From Gnetum montanum (lineage: Eukaryota; Streptophyta; Gnetopsida; Gnetales; Gnetaceae), in contig MNCI01002813.1 of assembly GCA_015680685.1 (NCBI GenBank), forward strand, positions 1,297,403 through 1,361,402: 64,000 bases of DNA, written 5' to 3'. Under the pieces are notes generated by a model that did no database searches, was not told the origin of the DNA, and saw only the letters and a list, made by a program, of their open reading frames with translations. The position numbers and the translations under genes are program-made. Positions within the stretch are counted from its first letter, which is position 1; each line of letters opens with the position of its first letter. Of the stretch, positions 50,701-62,700 are shown piece by piece.

Positions 50701-53700
50701 CATGAGGTTCCCCTTCCACAGAGTATTGGTCCTAGATCCTAGCCACAATTTGGTCTTAATCAAGGCTTCAAGGGTTAGGTCCTCTCAAATCTGAACTGAG
50801 AATTTAATATGAAAATTTAAAAATAGGCTGTTTAAGGAAATTTACTATTTAATAGAAATTTTTATCATTTAGTATTTAAAAATAGAAAAAGATATACATG
50901 AAATTGGTAAATTGACACCATTTAGGAATAACACTTGTGTTGTGAACACAAGAAACCTTGTAAGAACAATATGTTTTGCAAAACAACAACAAAACTTGAA
51001 GTAGATTCTTGTCTTGTAGATAGAGAATCTTTCCAGCAACAGATACAAAAACCAAAAAAAGTCTGAAGATCGGTTAGGAGACATATTACTAGAGGTTCCA
51101 AAAAATATTCCTATGCAACAGAAGTTTAGAGGCGAGAAGAAGTGGAGTAATGGAGAATGTCTTCAAGCAAGATTAGCTCTCAAAAATTCTTGTAATAAAA
51201 AAGCTTTGAATAAGGACTACATGAATTTTTTTCAAGAGAAGAAAAAAAGAAGAAGAAAATTTCTAAAAGAGCATAAAAAAATATGGTGAAAATGATAAAG
51301 CAAGATCCACAAAATTTTCGGAAACTTATTAGAAATAAAGTTTCTCCAAGTAATGATATTCTCCAAGGGTTCTACAAAAAATTGTTTTATCATGAGATAA
51401 AAGTTATAACAAGTTGCATGCTCCTAGATATTTTACAACTTATGTATGATGAAGTAGTAGAGGGAATTGAGAAATTAGCTTCTAGAAAAGTTGTAGATGT
51501 AGAAAGATTGTATGCTGAATTATTAAAATGTGCTGGACAGGTAGTTTGGAGAGAGACTTGGAAATTGCTTACTGAAGGACTTTCAAATGATTTGACTAGA
51601 TAGTGGATGATTAGTAGAGTTGTTATAACATAAAGGGAAAATTGTGCGGTTGCACGCCTTCCAAGCCACCCATAAAAGCATTGACGCCCAAGAGTCGCCT
51701 ATCAACTGCCTCGAGAGGGGGGAGGGGGGCACCATCGCCTCTTGCCAAGTGGTGTGCATGCAGACGCAGTCATAAACAAAGTGTGCGATCATTTCGGGCG
51801 TGGCGCCACAACAAGGACATGTGTCGTCCTGCATGATGACGCGCCTGCGCATAATGGCATGTACAGGGAGTGCGTCAGACTGTATCATCCATAAAAAGAT
51901 TTTTATTTTTTCTGGGAGCCGCCCGTGCTAGCCGTCCTCTGGCGGATATTTTGCTGATAGTAGGGTGTGTGGCTTGAGGTCCAGCTAACCCTGGGTCAGC
52001 ATCATTCGTGCATGCTGGCAGATCGTCTGCCAGGGCTGCAAGGCACGCGTCCTGGCCTCCCACTATGTGTACTTACCATTGATGATGTGGGCCCATTGAC
52101 TCGGCTCCCTGTGCAGGTGCGTTAGGCGGTGCAGGAGCTGTTGCTGCCCTAATATGATTTCGTCCTCGAAAGACGTAATGCCTAGCCTCCCCACCTTACG
52201 GGGGCGCACGATGCGGGTCCAATTCACGAGGTGAAGCTTGCCCCCAACCCCCCNTTCGTACCATCTTGTTAATCTGTTGGATGATGGTGTTTGGGGGAGT
52301 GGCAATGGCCGCCACAAATCGTGTGATGGCCATGAGAATCCCGGTTGCCACGAGGAGACGACCCTTGCGAGTTAGGAAGCGATTGGCCCAGTGGTTCATT
52401 AGCCTTTAAACCTTCGCCATGAGTGGCCCCCACGAATTGTTTCGGCCCCATTGGAACAACGGGATGCCCAAGTATGTGTCTTTAGTTGTCTCAGGCTGGA
52501 TGTCTAGGATTTGCACCACCTTGCCTTTTACTTGCATATCAACATTAATGAAATGCGCCGCAAACTTGGTGCGGTTAATTTCTAATCCCAACTCCTTTGC
52601 CAGTCGGGTTAGGGCTGTGTTAATACAGTGTGCTTGTGGGGCCGTTGCCCGGCTAAGCAGCATGGTGTCATCTGCGTAGTGTTTGGCCTGGCAGGCCACC
52701 CTAGCGATGTCCAAGCCCTCCACCCCGGACGTGCTGCAATAATGTTGCATGAGGTCCATAGCAATGATGAAGAGTAGGGGCGAAAGTGGGTCTCCCTGTC
52801 TCAAACCCCTACCAAGGGATGAGAAGCCCCACAACTGCCCCCCCACATCGAATGAGAAACCAACGGAGGATTGGATGTGTATACACAGTTGGATGAAACT
52901 TTGGTCAAACCCTTTTCGATGCATAATGGCTTGCGAGGTAGGGGAGCAGGGCGGGGGTTGGTCGTGGGGTTACTTCAGGAGGGGGGTTGGTTGAATGGGG
53001 GACGCAATCGTCCTTTGCATCCCATGGTGACCTAGTTGCCCCCTTCGAACAAATGTTGGGCTGGGTCTCTGGGCCACGTCTTGCGGAATCGACATTTTGC
53101 TTCTAGGTGTTTGGGTTTCCCGCAACACCCGCAACCATCAGGCCTACCTGCCTGCCTGTTCGTACCACGCGTTGGGCCAGGATCCACTCCCAGGTTCTCG
53201 AAAGTGACTTGGAGGGTTTCCTCCTCCCTAGGGAGTTCTAGCAGTACCGCTCGGACGAGGTCAATCTCCGACAGACTGCGCCAGACGTAGAAGCGGGCGA
53301 AGCCCATTCTCTCCATCGACTGCGTAACGCGGTCGAAGGCAATGAAGTCACCAAAAAACCCCACAACCTCTGTCCAAATCCTCAATCAAGAACCCACAAT
53401 GAACAAGAAAAGAAACTAGAATTTTATTCTTGCTTGTAGAAATGGAAATGTTGTTAGAACTAGTGTGAATGTGTGCCTCCTAAACTCCTTCATCTACATT
53501 TCTTTTGATTTTGAGTAGAGCAGGAAGTAGTGGTAGGCTTTCTTTTCATGGTGGTGTGTTTACTTTGATATAATAGATGTTATAAATGCGTTTATTTGAA
53601 GAAAAGTGGTCTTAGAAGGTTAGGGATTGAACAAATTGCTAAAAAGAGCGAGAAGGGGCCAAAAGCCTTAATGTGTGGCCTATGTTCCAAGAGACACAAT

Positions 53701-56700
53701 CCTTCACAAAAAGGTGTAAATAGGGGTGAACCCCTCCTATTGTAACTTGCCTTGTTTTTGCATTTGAGTTGAAGTAAATAGAAGCTCTTACTTCCTTGAA
53801 TTCTAAAGTGTTCTTGTACAAGCTCAGTGTGCTTGGGGAAGCTCTTCTAGCTTTCCCCTTTCTCTCTTCTTGCATTCTTGCAGTATGGCTCTCTTTATTT
53901 GAGGAGTCAATCCCTCCTCATGAGTTCTTCTCCCAAGTTCTTGTAACCTTTTCTTTCATAGTTTCTCACAATTTCATGCATTCTCACATGTTTATCACAT
54001 GTAGGTTTCAATTCAAGTTCTCTTAATTTTCTGAAGTTAAATGTATGTTTCTTCATGTTTCTAATGAAGATTTGAAGAATTTAGAAGTGGGTTTATGTTC
54101 TAATTCAAGGAATCCACTTCCTATTCATAGATTCAAGTTAATTTTCATGTTCATGCTCACAGTTTCAACCCTCTCATGTTAATTTAATATAAAAGCACAT
54201 AACTCTCTCTGCATGTGCTTGTTTCAAGCTTCTTTAGCTTGCAGTAGTCTCTCCTGATGTTTGTCTCATGTTCCTAAGAGTATTTGAAGTCATTTTAATG
54301 TGGATTTAAGAGTTCATGCATGCTTTTGGTGGTTTTGTGCATTTTGCACACATAAGTTGAATTCAAGTCTCAATTTATGTTTATCCTCTAATTCAAGCTT
54401 GCCTTATCATGTTTAGAGGCTATAAAACATGTTTCTAGTCTTTGTTTCCAAGTTTTGAGCCTCAAATTTGCTTAGTTTTTAATCAAATGTTTGTTCCAAG
54501 ATCATTCTTTGTTTCCTACAGGACCACAACTTCATCACAACTCACAGTAAACATAGAGATATTTCTAGGCAACCATGACCTTACCATGACCTCTAGTGAG
54601 CAATCATGACTTTACCACAAGTTATGGTATGTTTTTTCAATGGTGTCACTACTCATGGTCTACTTGCTAGATAAATTTGAAGTAGAAGAAGGTATCACAA
54701 AGGTCAGAACATTCACTAGAACTTGGCCATGACTCATGGCCAACTTGTGGTATTCACATAGTTCATTTCCTCTTTGTTTCTATCAAACTAGGACTTGCGG
54801 CAGGGTCATGGTATAACAACATGACTTGACCACAACCCATATTCAGAAACTGTGACTCATAGCATTGCAGATCACGATGGCTCAAATCGACTTCGAAGAA
54901 ATTGAAATTTCTGCTACAAAAAACTCAGAGGGACCTTATTCCGTTGCCGACCTCTAACAACTGGAATACAAAAGAAAATGGAAGCAATGCCCTAAGAATA
55001 GAGAAGTACTCAAGATCCTCATACTACTCCCTTTCACGCAAAGCTTAGAGCCATACAAGGATGGCTTCCTCACACTCATTGACATAATTGTGAATGATGG
55101 CTTCCAACAATAATGCTCAAAAATGAGTTCAACAAGTTCAATTGTCCTCCCTCGAAATGACTTTTGATTTCCTTTCCATTTGTTCTCTTCAGCTCTTGGC
55201 CCTTGATGCCAATTTATAATGCCGTTGATGACTTTTCATCTGCTTATTGGGCTTCAAATTCAAATTTATGTTGGTTAGAATTTGTGCTTAAAATTGCCTT
55301 GGTCATGGCCAGGACGTCCAAGATTTCTTTTATGTCCAGACAGAATGCAAGGTAGTCTTAAGTGGGACATCCAAGTGGACGTCTAGGCTTCCTTGGGACA
55401 TCCCTATGGACGTTTGGGTCATTTGGGACATCTTCAGTGATGTCTTGTCTAAGGTCAAAAATCATCAAAACATCTCCAAACTTGCCCCTAATGATCCTGG
55501 ACTCACCGAAACATGTCCAAACACACCCAAACACATGGAAAAGACACAAACATTTGAAGATTAATTAATTACATTGGTTTGGGTGATGTCATCATCACCG
55601 CTCCTCATCTGCTTGAGAGTGTTAAGGAAGAATTTTGGAAGGTTCACCTGCCTCCCTAATTGTAGGCACCACAGAAACCTAAAATGGACCCCTTGCAGCT
55701 TCCAGACGTTACTTAAATGCATTAAGAAGCAGTTAACAATTTTGGCTGCCACCTATCAAAGAGGAGACAGATGGGATTTAGGGACTTAGATAGATTAACA
55801 AAGGAGCCACACTATGACGTTTATTTATATGATTTGTTCATTGACAAACAGAATCATAACTTGAAACAAAGATTTCTCTAGCACATTCTTGTATGTTTGT
55901 AGATTTGTACATGTAATATTTATTGATAGATTTGAATATGACAAGATTGGTGGCCGTTCCTGTCTCATTATCAGCTTTCTTGGAAAGATTCTGGTACCAG
56001 CTGGTTCTAATGATGTAGCTGTTGGGCAGCCTCTTGCTATTTTGGTCAGTTCTCTAACCAAATTTGTATTACAATAATTTACAGTAGAACCAATGATGTT
56101 TATTCCTTTCTTTTATAAATAATTTTAAAACTGTACTGTGAATGTAAGCAGTAGTTAATATATGTGAAAAGACAATACTGTTAAGCTCCTGATGTCTTTA
56201 TCCATCTCTATGCTTTCAGGTTGACAAGCTTGAAGATGTTGCAAGGCTTATAACTCTTAATGCAGAGCAGTTTTCACAAGGACAAAAGCCACGTGGACAG
56301 AAGCTGAGTGATACCAGTGCAGAACATGCACCGCACGATAAAGAAACAAAGGATCTACAAGGTTTTAGATTTGGTCCTGCTGTTAGGCGTCTTCTTGAGG
56401 AATTTAATGTTGATTTAACTGCTCTTAGGAGCACAGGCCCTCGTGGCACTCTCCTGAAAGCTGATGTCCTGACAGCAATTAGATCTGGGAAAGTAGCAAA
56501 ATTTTCTGCGACAGTAGACACATCGAAGGTCTCTGAAGTGATAATACGTGACAAAAACGTAAAAAACATGCCGTCTAGCATGCCTTTGTCATCATTGGAA
56601 GCCTATGATGATGTTGCCAACACTCAAATCCGCAAAGTATGTTTCTTTACCATCTTCAAGTCCTTATGCCACTCTTTCTTTTGTGTTTTGTTCTTACAAT

Positions 56701-59700
56701 CTATCTCACATACTTTGTGTAATTAGTTGAACCAAGCTTCAGCCTCCCCAGAGAAGTGCTGGGACTGAGAGCTCCAGCTTCTTTCAACCCATTTATTATC
56801 ATTTTTGATACCAGTGACAGAGAAAATCAAAATTTGGACTTTTATGTGTAACTTCAAAAATTCTTGTTGATGCTGTTTCCTAACACGGCTGTAAACATTC
56901 ATTACAAGTTAGTTTTCATGAGTTACATTTTAACATATACCCGAGGTTTGGAGGTGATTTTCTTGTTAAGAAAAGTGATGGATAATTTTAAGAGAAATAT
57001 GTGCTTTATTTGCCTGGAAATTGCATGTCTTAGATTCCAAGGGAACTTAATTGTTATGTTTTAAGAAGAAAGGTATCGCAGTTCGGTATGTAGGCTTTAT
57101 GCCTAGATGCATATAATGCAGACTAAGATTATTGATTTTGCAAAGAGTATTTCACCAGGGTAATAACAAAATCAATATTTGTTTGCATTTGATATGGGTT
57201 AATTAGGAGCCATCATTTGGAATGATAGTAAGGTGCTTGTTTCAAGATGATCCTATTTGATCCTAGATTAATTATAATAAATAACTAAAAGAGAGGTTAC
57301 ACTTTTGCTCATTACTGACCCTACTAAGACCATTTTTTGGTGTGATGGGCATTGAGCTCCTTGATGATGACCCTATTTGATCTTGGATTAATTATAATAA
57401 TCAACTAAAAATTAATAAAATTTAGCTCTTGATAGATGAATTCATGTTGGTGATCCCATTGTTGATGGAACAACGTAAGTATGGTAATGATAATGATATG
57501 GATGACATTTTCTTGATGCATGTAATTTCCACATGGTACAATGCTAGTGACAAATGAAAAAATTCTACCAACAAGAAGATGAAGAAATATGGTTGAATCG
57601 AAAGGGTTATAATTAAGAGAAGGAAACAAAGTACTTAGACTACAAGTCTAGAGATGTGCAAGTATGTTAGATGCAATTCTTGAAATTGAGGTTCAAGATC
57701 TTAAGTGACAATCTCAATGGCTTAATTATTCAATACTGTTTTAATAGACAAATATGATATAAAGATATTGAATATGAAAAGGTATGATGTTTTGAAAACC
57801 TCAAATCACCCTGTTCTTGGACAATACACAATATGGATGGAAGTGTTTGTCAAACCAAATTTGCTTCATCATCATCATCGTAGCCTTGTCCCAACAAAAT
57901 GGGGTCATCCATGAGTTCTTTTTTGCCACTCACCTCTATGAAGAGCTAGATCTTTGTTTATTTGCAATTTCTTCAGATTGTCTTTAATTGTATTTTCTCA
58001 TATCTTTTCTGGTTTTCCATTCAATGGTTTTTCTGGAATAGTGAGGTAGCAACCTTTTTTCATAGGTTCCTTATTTGATCTTCTTTGCACATGCCTAAAC
58101 CATTTAAGACACCATTCTTGCAACTTATTTGCAATAGAAGCCACTCGAAGTCTTCCTTTGATGTCCATATTGTGTAGTTTATCTCTTTTGATAACATTCA
58201 ACATCCAAACATTCACATTTCTGCCACACTGATTTGTTATTCATGCTAATATTGTACTGCTTAACATTCTGCACTTGTCAAACCAAATTTACTTGTTAAT
58301 TAAAATCGTCTTACCACTTTTTAAGCAAAATTTGAAGGTTTTTGAGATCCTAATAGGTTTTGAATACATTTTTGATTATTAATGAACATCTTCTATTTTG
58401 ATTGTTTGGTAGAATTACAAATCCATGTGATGTTTAGATATACAGAAAAAATGAGGAGGAAATTGGGGGAATCATTGGATAGAACCAATCACATTAAATA
58501 TTTTATGAACAGGATTTTGACATTTTTGTTATGGCTTATATGTAATGCAATTTCAAGCAGTGATGAAATAGAAGTGACAATCCAAGACCAAAAAGTTCAT
58601 CATTGCAAACAATTATGCTATTTAGGATTAATGCTTCAATTAGATGGTGAAATTGATAAAGATATAAGAAATGGGATTGAGGTAGAATGGTCAAAATGGA
58701 GATAGGCTATTAGTGTTTTATGTGATAAAAGAATCCTAATAAAACTAAAGGGAAAATTTTACAAAACAACAATCAAACCTACTATCTTATATGGAGGTGA
58801 ATGTTGATCAGTACAAAGGAGGCATAAACAATAAGTCAGTGTGACAGAAATGCAAATGCATAGATGGATGTTGAATATTACCAGAAGAGATAAATTGCAC
58901 ATTACAAACATTTGAGAAAGACTAGCAGTAGCTTCTATTTTAAATAAGTTGCAAGAAAGACATCTTAGATGGTTTGGGCATTTGCAAAGAAGATCATATA
59001 GTGAGCCTATAAAAAAAGGTTGCTACATCACTGTTTTAAGAAAGCCACTGAAAGGAAGACCAAAAAAGAAATGGGGGAAAAAAAAAGATTGAAGATGATC
59101 TAAAAAAATTGCAAGTAAACAAAGATTTAGCTTCTCATACAAGTGAATGGTGAAAAAGAACTCATATAGTAGACCCCATTTTGTTGGAAGAAGGTTAGGA
59201 TGATGATGATGATGAAAAATAATGTGATGTGTCTATGCAATATTACAACTTAGACTGTGGATAGAAGAATATCTTGGAATTAGTTGGTTGAATAATGATT
59301 ATGTAAAATCAAATATTTTATGTATTAGTTACAATGAAGCAGTGGAATATGCATTCATAATTCCTTTGTGGCTTCTAAGATGAAATATTCTAGTTGGGGG
59401 CATGGCATTGGAAAAAAATTTACATACCACAATCTTGAAAAATTGATGTTTAGTGCTTTAAAACATATAATGTCTTTTCAACGCATAGACAGTCTTAGTT
59501 CCTAATTTCCATGATTGCATATGCTTAACTTTTGTCATTGACATTTAAAAAGCCTTTGCTTTTTGTTAGCTTGTTCTTTATACTGTATTCTACTAATTCT
59601 TAAGAAGCTTATTGTAACCATAGATCATTGCAAAACGTTTAATGGAGTCAAAGCATGGGATCCCCCATATTTATTTGTCTTCTAGTAAGTTTTGGGCTTT

Positions 59701-62700
59701 CCATTACTCTTTAGAATATTGAATTTTCCTTTGCACTACTTTTAATGTTGCATATATCATGTTTCTTATTACATTTTTGTGTTTCCCAAATTTTCCAGAA
59801 GTAATCATTGATCCTCTACTGGATCTTAGAAAGGACATGAAAGGTATGTGAAAATGGGTGTTTGCATTTCTTATTAAATGAGAAAGTTAATCACGTACAG
59901 TACATTGCAATGAGATTTTTATTTTGTATTTTTTGTAGAGAAACATGGGTTGAAGGTTTCTGTAAACGACATTGTCATCAAAGTAGTTGCACTTGCATTA
60001 AAAGCTGTACCGGAAGCAAATGGTGCAAAATCTTCTTGCCAGCTTTCCCTATTAGTTAGCATTTTCATACAGTTTATTTTGTAGCATAAACATTCTTTGA
60101 AGTCAATTTTGTTAGCAGAAACTATGGTAATAGTTTGCAATCAAAGGCATAGAAGATGCTGAACTCATAGGAGTGCGTTAAATATTTTAATGTTACAAAA
60201 GAAATCCATCACTTAGCAAAATGTTCAGGACAAAACATACATTGGTACATGGGAATAGTTTTTTTTTTTTTTGGAGAAATGGTCGAGATAAATTAATAAA
60301 ATTGCAAAGTATGTACAAGCCAAACCATAGGAGCATACAACAACCGTTAAGCATGGTCTGTCCATGAAGTCCTCAAACCCAGGCTTGGCCAACCTAGAGA
60401 CCCAAAATGATCCGCATGTTGGAAGTTTGGCAGATCCCTTCATCCTAAAACCCCTATTTCCAGCAACAAAAAAAGCTGCTCAACCAATATCAAGAAATGG
60501 GAGCCTAACAAACCCTCAAACCCCAAGCCCTGCAATCTCCGAAAGCCTTTTTAGGATATTGGTGTACTCATAGTCTCTACACTCTTGGCAATGTATGGCC
60601 TGAAGAATCTCCCGATGTCTTTCAGTGTCTAGAAAGGTTGTAGCCTCTTGAAAGCTTATAAACTCTGCCTCCTTTCTAATTCGCTTAGCCTCGTCCCCCC
60701 TCCCATCTAGGTGTAGCTTGGTTGCAGTGCATCGAATGTGTCGATGCAATGCGAGCCAAGCCATATTACAATTAATGTCTAACACAACATACGGGCATCT
60801 TCCCTCTTGAAGGAAGATTCACATGTTAGTCGCATGAGCTTTGTCTAGCTGCTATTGGAGCTACACAACCTCTATTTGTTCTCTCTCCCAGGTCTTCCTA
60901 GCCTCTTACTTTTGTTTTGTTCTTTGTTACTCCTCCTATTGGAGCTTTGCTCTAATTTGCACAAATAGCTCATCAATGAGCACTACCTTGGCCGAATGCT
61001 CCTGCAACTCTCAGTGCCTTCTGATCTCATTTTCTAGCTATGTACATTGCAATGCTGCCTAAGTAGCAACCTGCTTGTAGGCCTCCTTGCACATGGTCCA
61101 TCTTGCCTCTCAAATGGCCCTCTCTTCCACCCTAGCTCGCTCCGTGGCCTCCTTGGCCACCTTCTAGATTTCATTATGACAACATTGCTGAGTTTCCCAG
61201 CCTCGTCCCTCTGGATCGGACAAGCCCTCCTGCCCCACCTCCTCCATAGGCTCAGCCACCCCCCACATTGAATCAGCTATGCTTAAGTTCTTATTTTTGA
61301 AAGTCAGAAAATTCCACTCATATTTGGATGGGGTCGGTTGGGAAATTGTGTCATATTTTGACAATAGGAATTGTTGAGGTTAAAGCAAACACGGTATTGA
61401 ATTCACCTCAAAGAGGTTGAAAGCTATTCTAAGAAAGCTACAATTAAAAAGTAAATCGTAGATGCATTATGCTTATAAACATACTAGTATTGTGGAATGC
61501 ATGAACAATGGTGTGTGCATGTTTACGTAAGCCAAGTTATGTAAGGACTACATGCAAGATGTGTTATGGACTAGGTTTACACACTCACATATGATGTGTC
61601 ATAACTATGTTTTTTCCCTTTTTTGAATAAGTAAGAAGAGATTATATTAATACAAGAATATTCAAATCACAATGAGACTATTCTTGGGATCTAAGCAATC
61701 AACCAAGATGATAGGGTCAATTTTCCAATGAAAAGTAAAATAATTATTTCAAAATACCAATCTAACCCTAAGTTTGAAAATAAAAAGTATAATATGTAAA
61801 ATTTAAAGATTTAGGCAGTTAAGCCCTATTTTATATCTCACATTCTCCTTACAATTTTTTACTGTTAGCACCATTCTCTTATCTAGATTGATTTCTATCT
61901 GTTTAAAAGTTGTTCTATTTCTTTCTTTTCATGTTTGAAAGATTATACATGTGTTAGCAAAGCACTGCTAATATTAGTAATGTAGCAAGTTCTACCAATG
62001 CAAGTACAAGCTAGTTGAGATCTTGTGGAGATTTTGGCATAATAAAATGCTGGTTTGTAGCTTTCCAAACAAAGTTTCAAAATGAGCAATTGCAGGGAAA
62101 TGCAAATAAGAGATTTTGGCATAATTAAATGCTGAAAAGTGTCATGAATATTGAGAACAGAACTTGGGAATGTTAGTTTCTTAAAAGAAGCTTTATTTTA
62201 GTTTTTAGTAGGAATGAGTTCACTGTGGTGTCTAAACAGACTGAACATAGAGAAAAAATAATTGAGAAAAACCTGGTGAGTTTCAAATAGAAGTAAAACA
62301 CTATTATTAGTTGGAATATTTGTTATTTGCGTAATTTTATTCTGGTTATTGTTTCTAAATTAAATAATGAGTATAGTTCTAAGCTTTTTTAGTAGTTTAA
62401 TTATACTTTCTTTTCAGGTTTTTAAAATTGTTATTCATATGATGCTATTAAACTCTGCCTTTTCTCTGAAGTTGTTTTTGCAAGTTCAGAACTTCTACAG
62501 TTATGCAATATTTCTTTTGTTTGACATTCTGAAAAAATATTATGAACAATAAAGTTTACTGCTTCACTGAATACTTTTAGAGAATAAAGACCATAAAACT
62601 TAAGGTTATCTTATATGTTAATCTGCAGAATATATGTGTGGAATTTATATGAATCAAAGAACTATGGATATGTTTTGTTTTAAGACATTGCTAACAAATT

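Larger units (their letters stand above)
46654..50813 (-). mobile_element. 5'-truncated L1-type LINE copy L1-c
   Basis: Minus orientation: a T run at 46664-46673 is the poly-A tail, and TTAATATGAA occurs at 46654-46663 and at 50804-50813 as a likely (10-bp, weak) target-site duplication. The element (4.1 kb) keeps the linker after the endonuclease, reverse transcriptase (49276-50242), post-RT segment (48960-49283), and coiled-coil plus C-terminal module (47009-47640). ORF1 and endonuclease are absent. A G-rich run lies at 48787-48813. Dead by frameshifts, one of them inside the catalytic box. Confidence 0.8.
51641..53390 (-). mobile_element. GC-rich L1-type LINE copy L1-d, internally deleted
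   Basis: Minus orientation: ORF1 end (53032-53385), then directly the second half of the reverse transcriptase (52406-52924), post-RT segment (52063-52399) and zf-RVT (51641-51888). Endonuclease, RT fingers, the C-terminal module and poly-A are missing. It is much more GC-rich and less mutated than the other copies: long frames and an intact YADD. One N at 52253 follows a C run. No target-site duplication was found. It may be a chimera or deletion product. Confidence 0.75.

Noticed and set aside
55980-56077. Reading exon 7 onward without splicing as a separate small gene
   Set aside because: The frame continues only briefly past the GTCAGT donor at 56045; phase and homology place it inside the E2 lipoyl domain.
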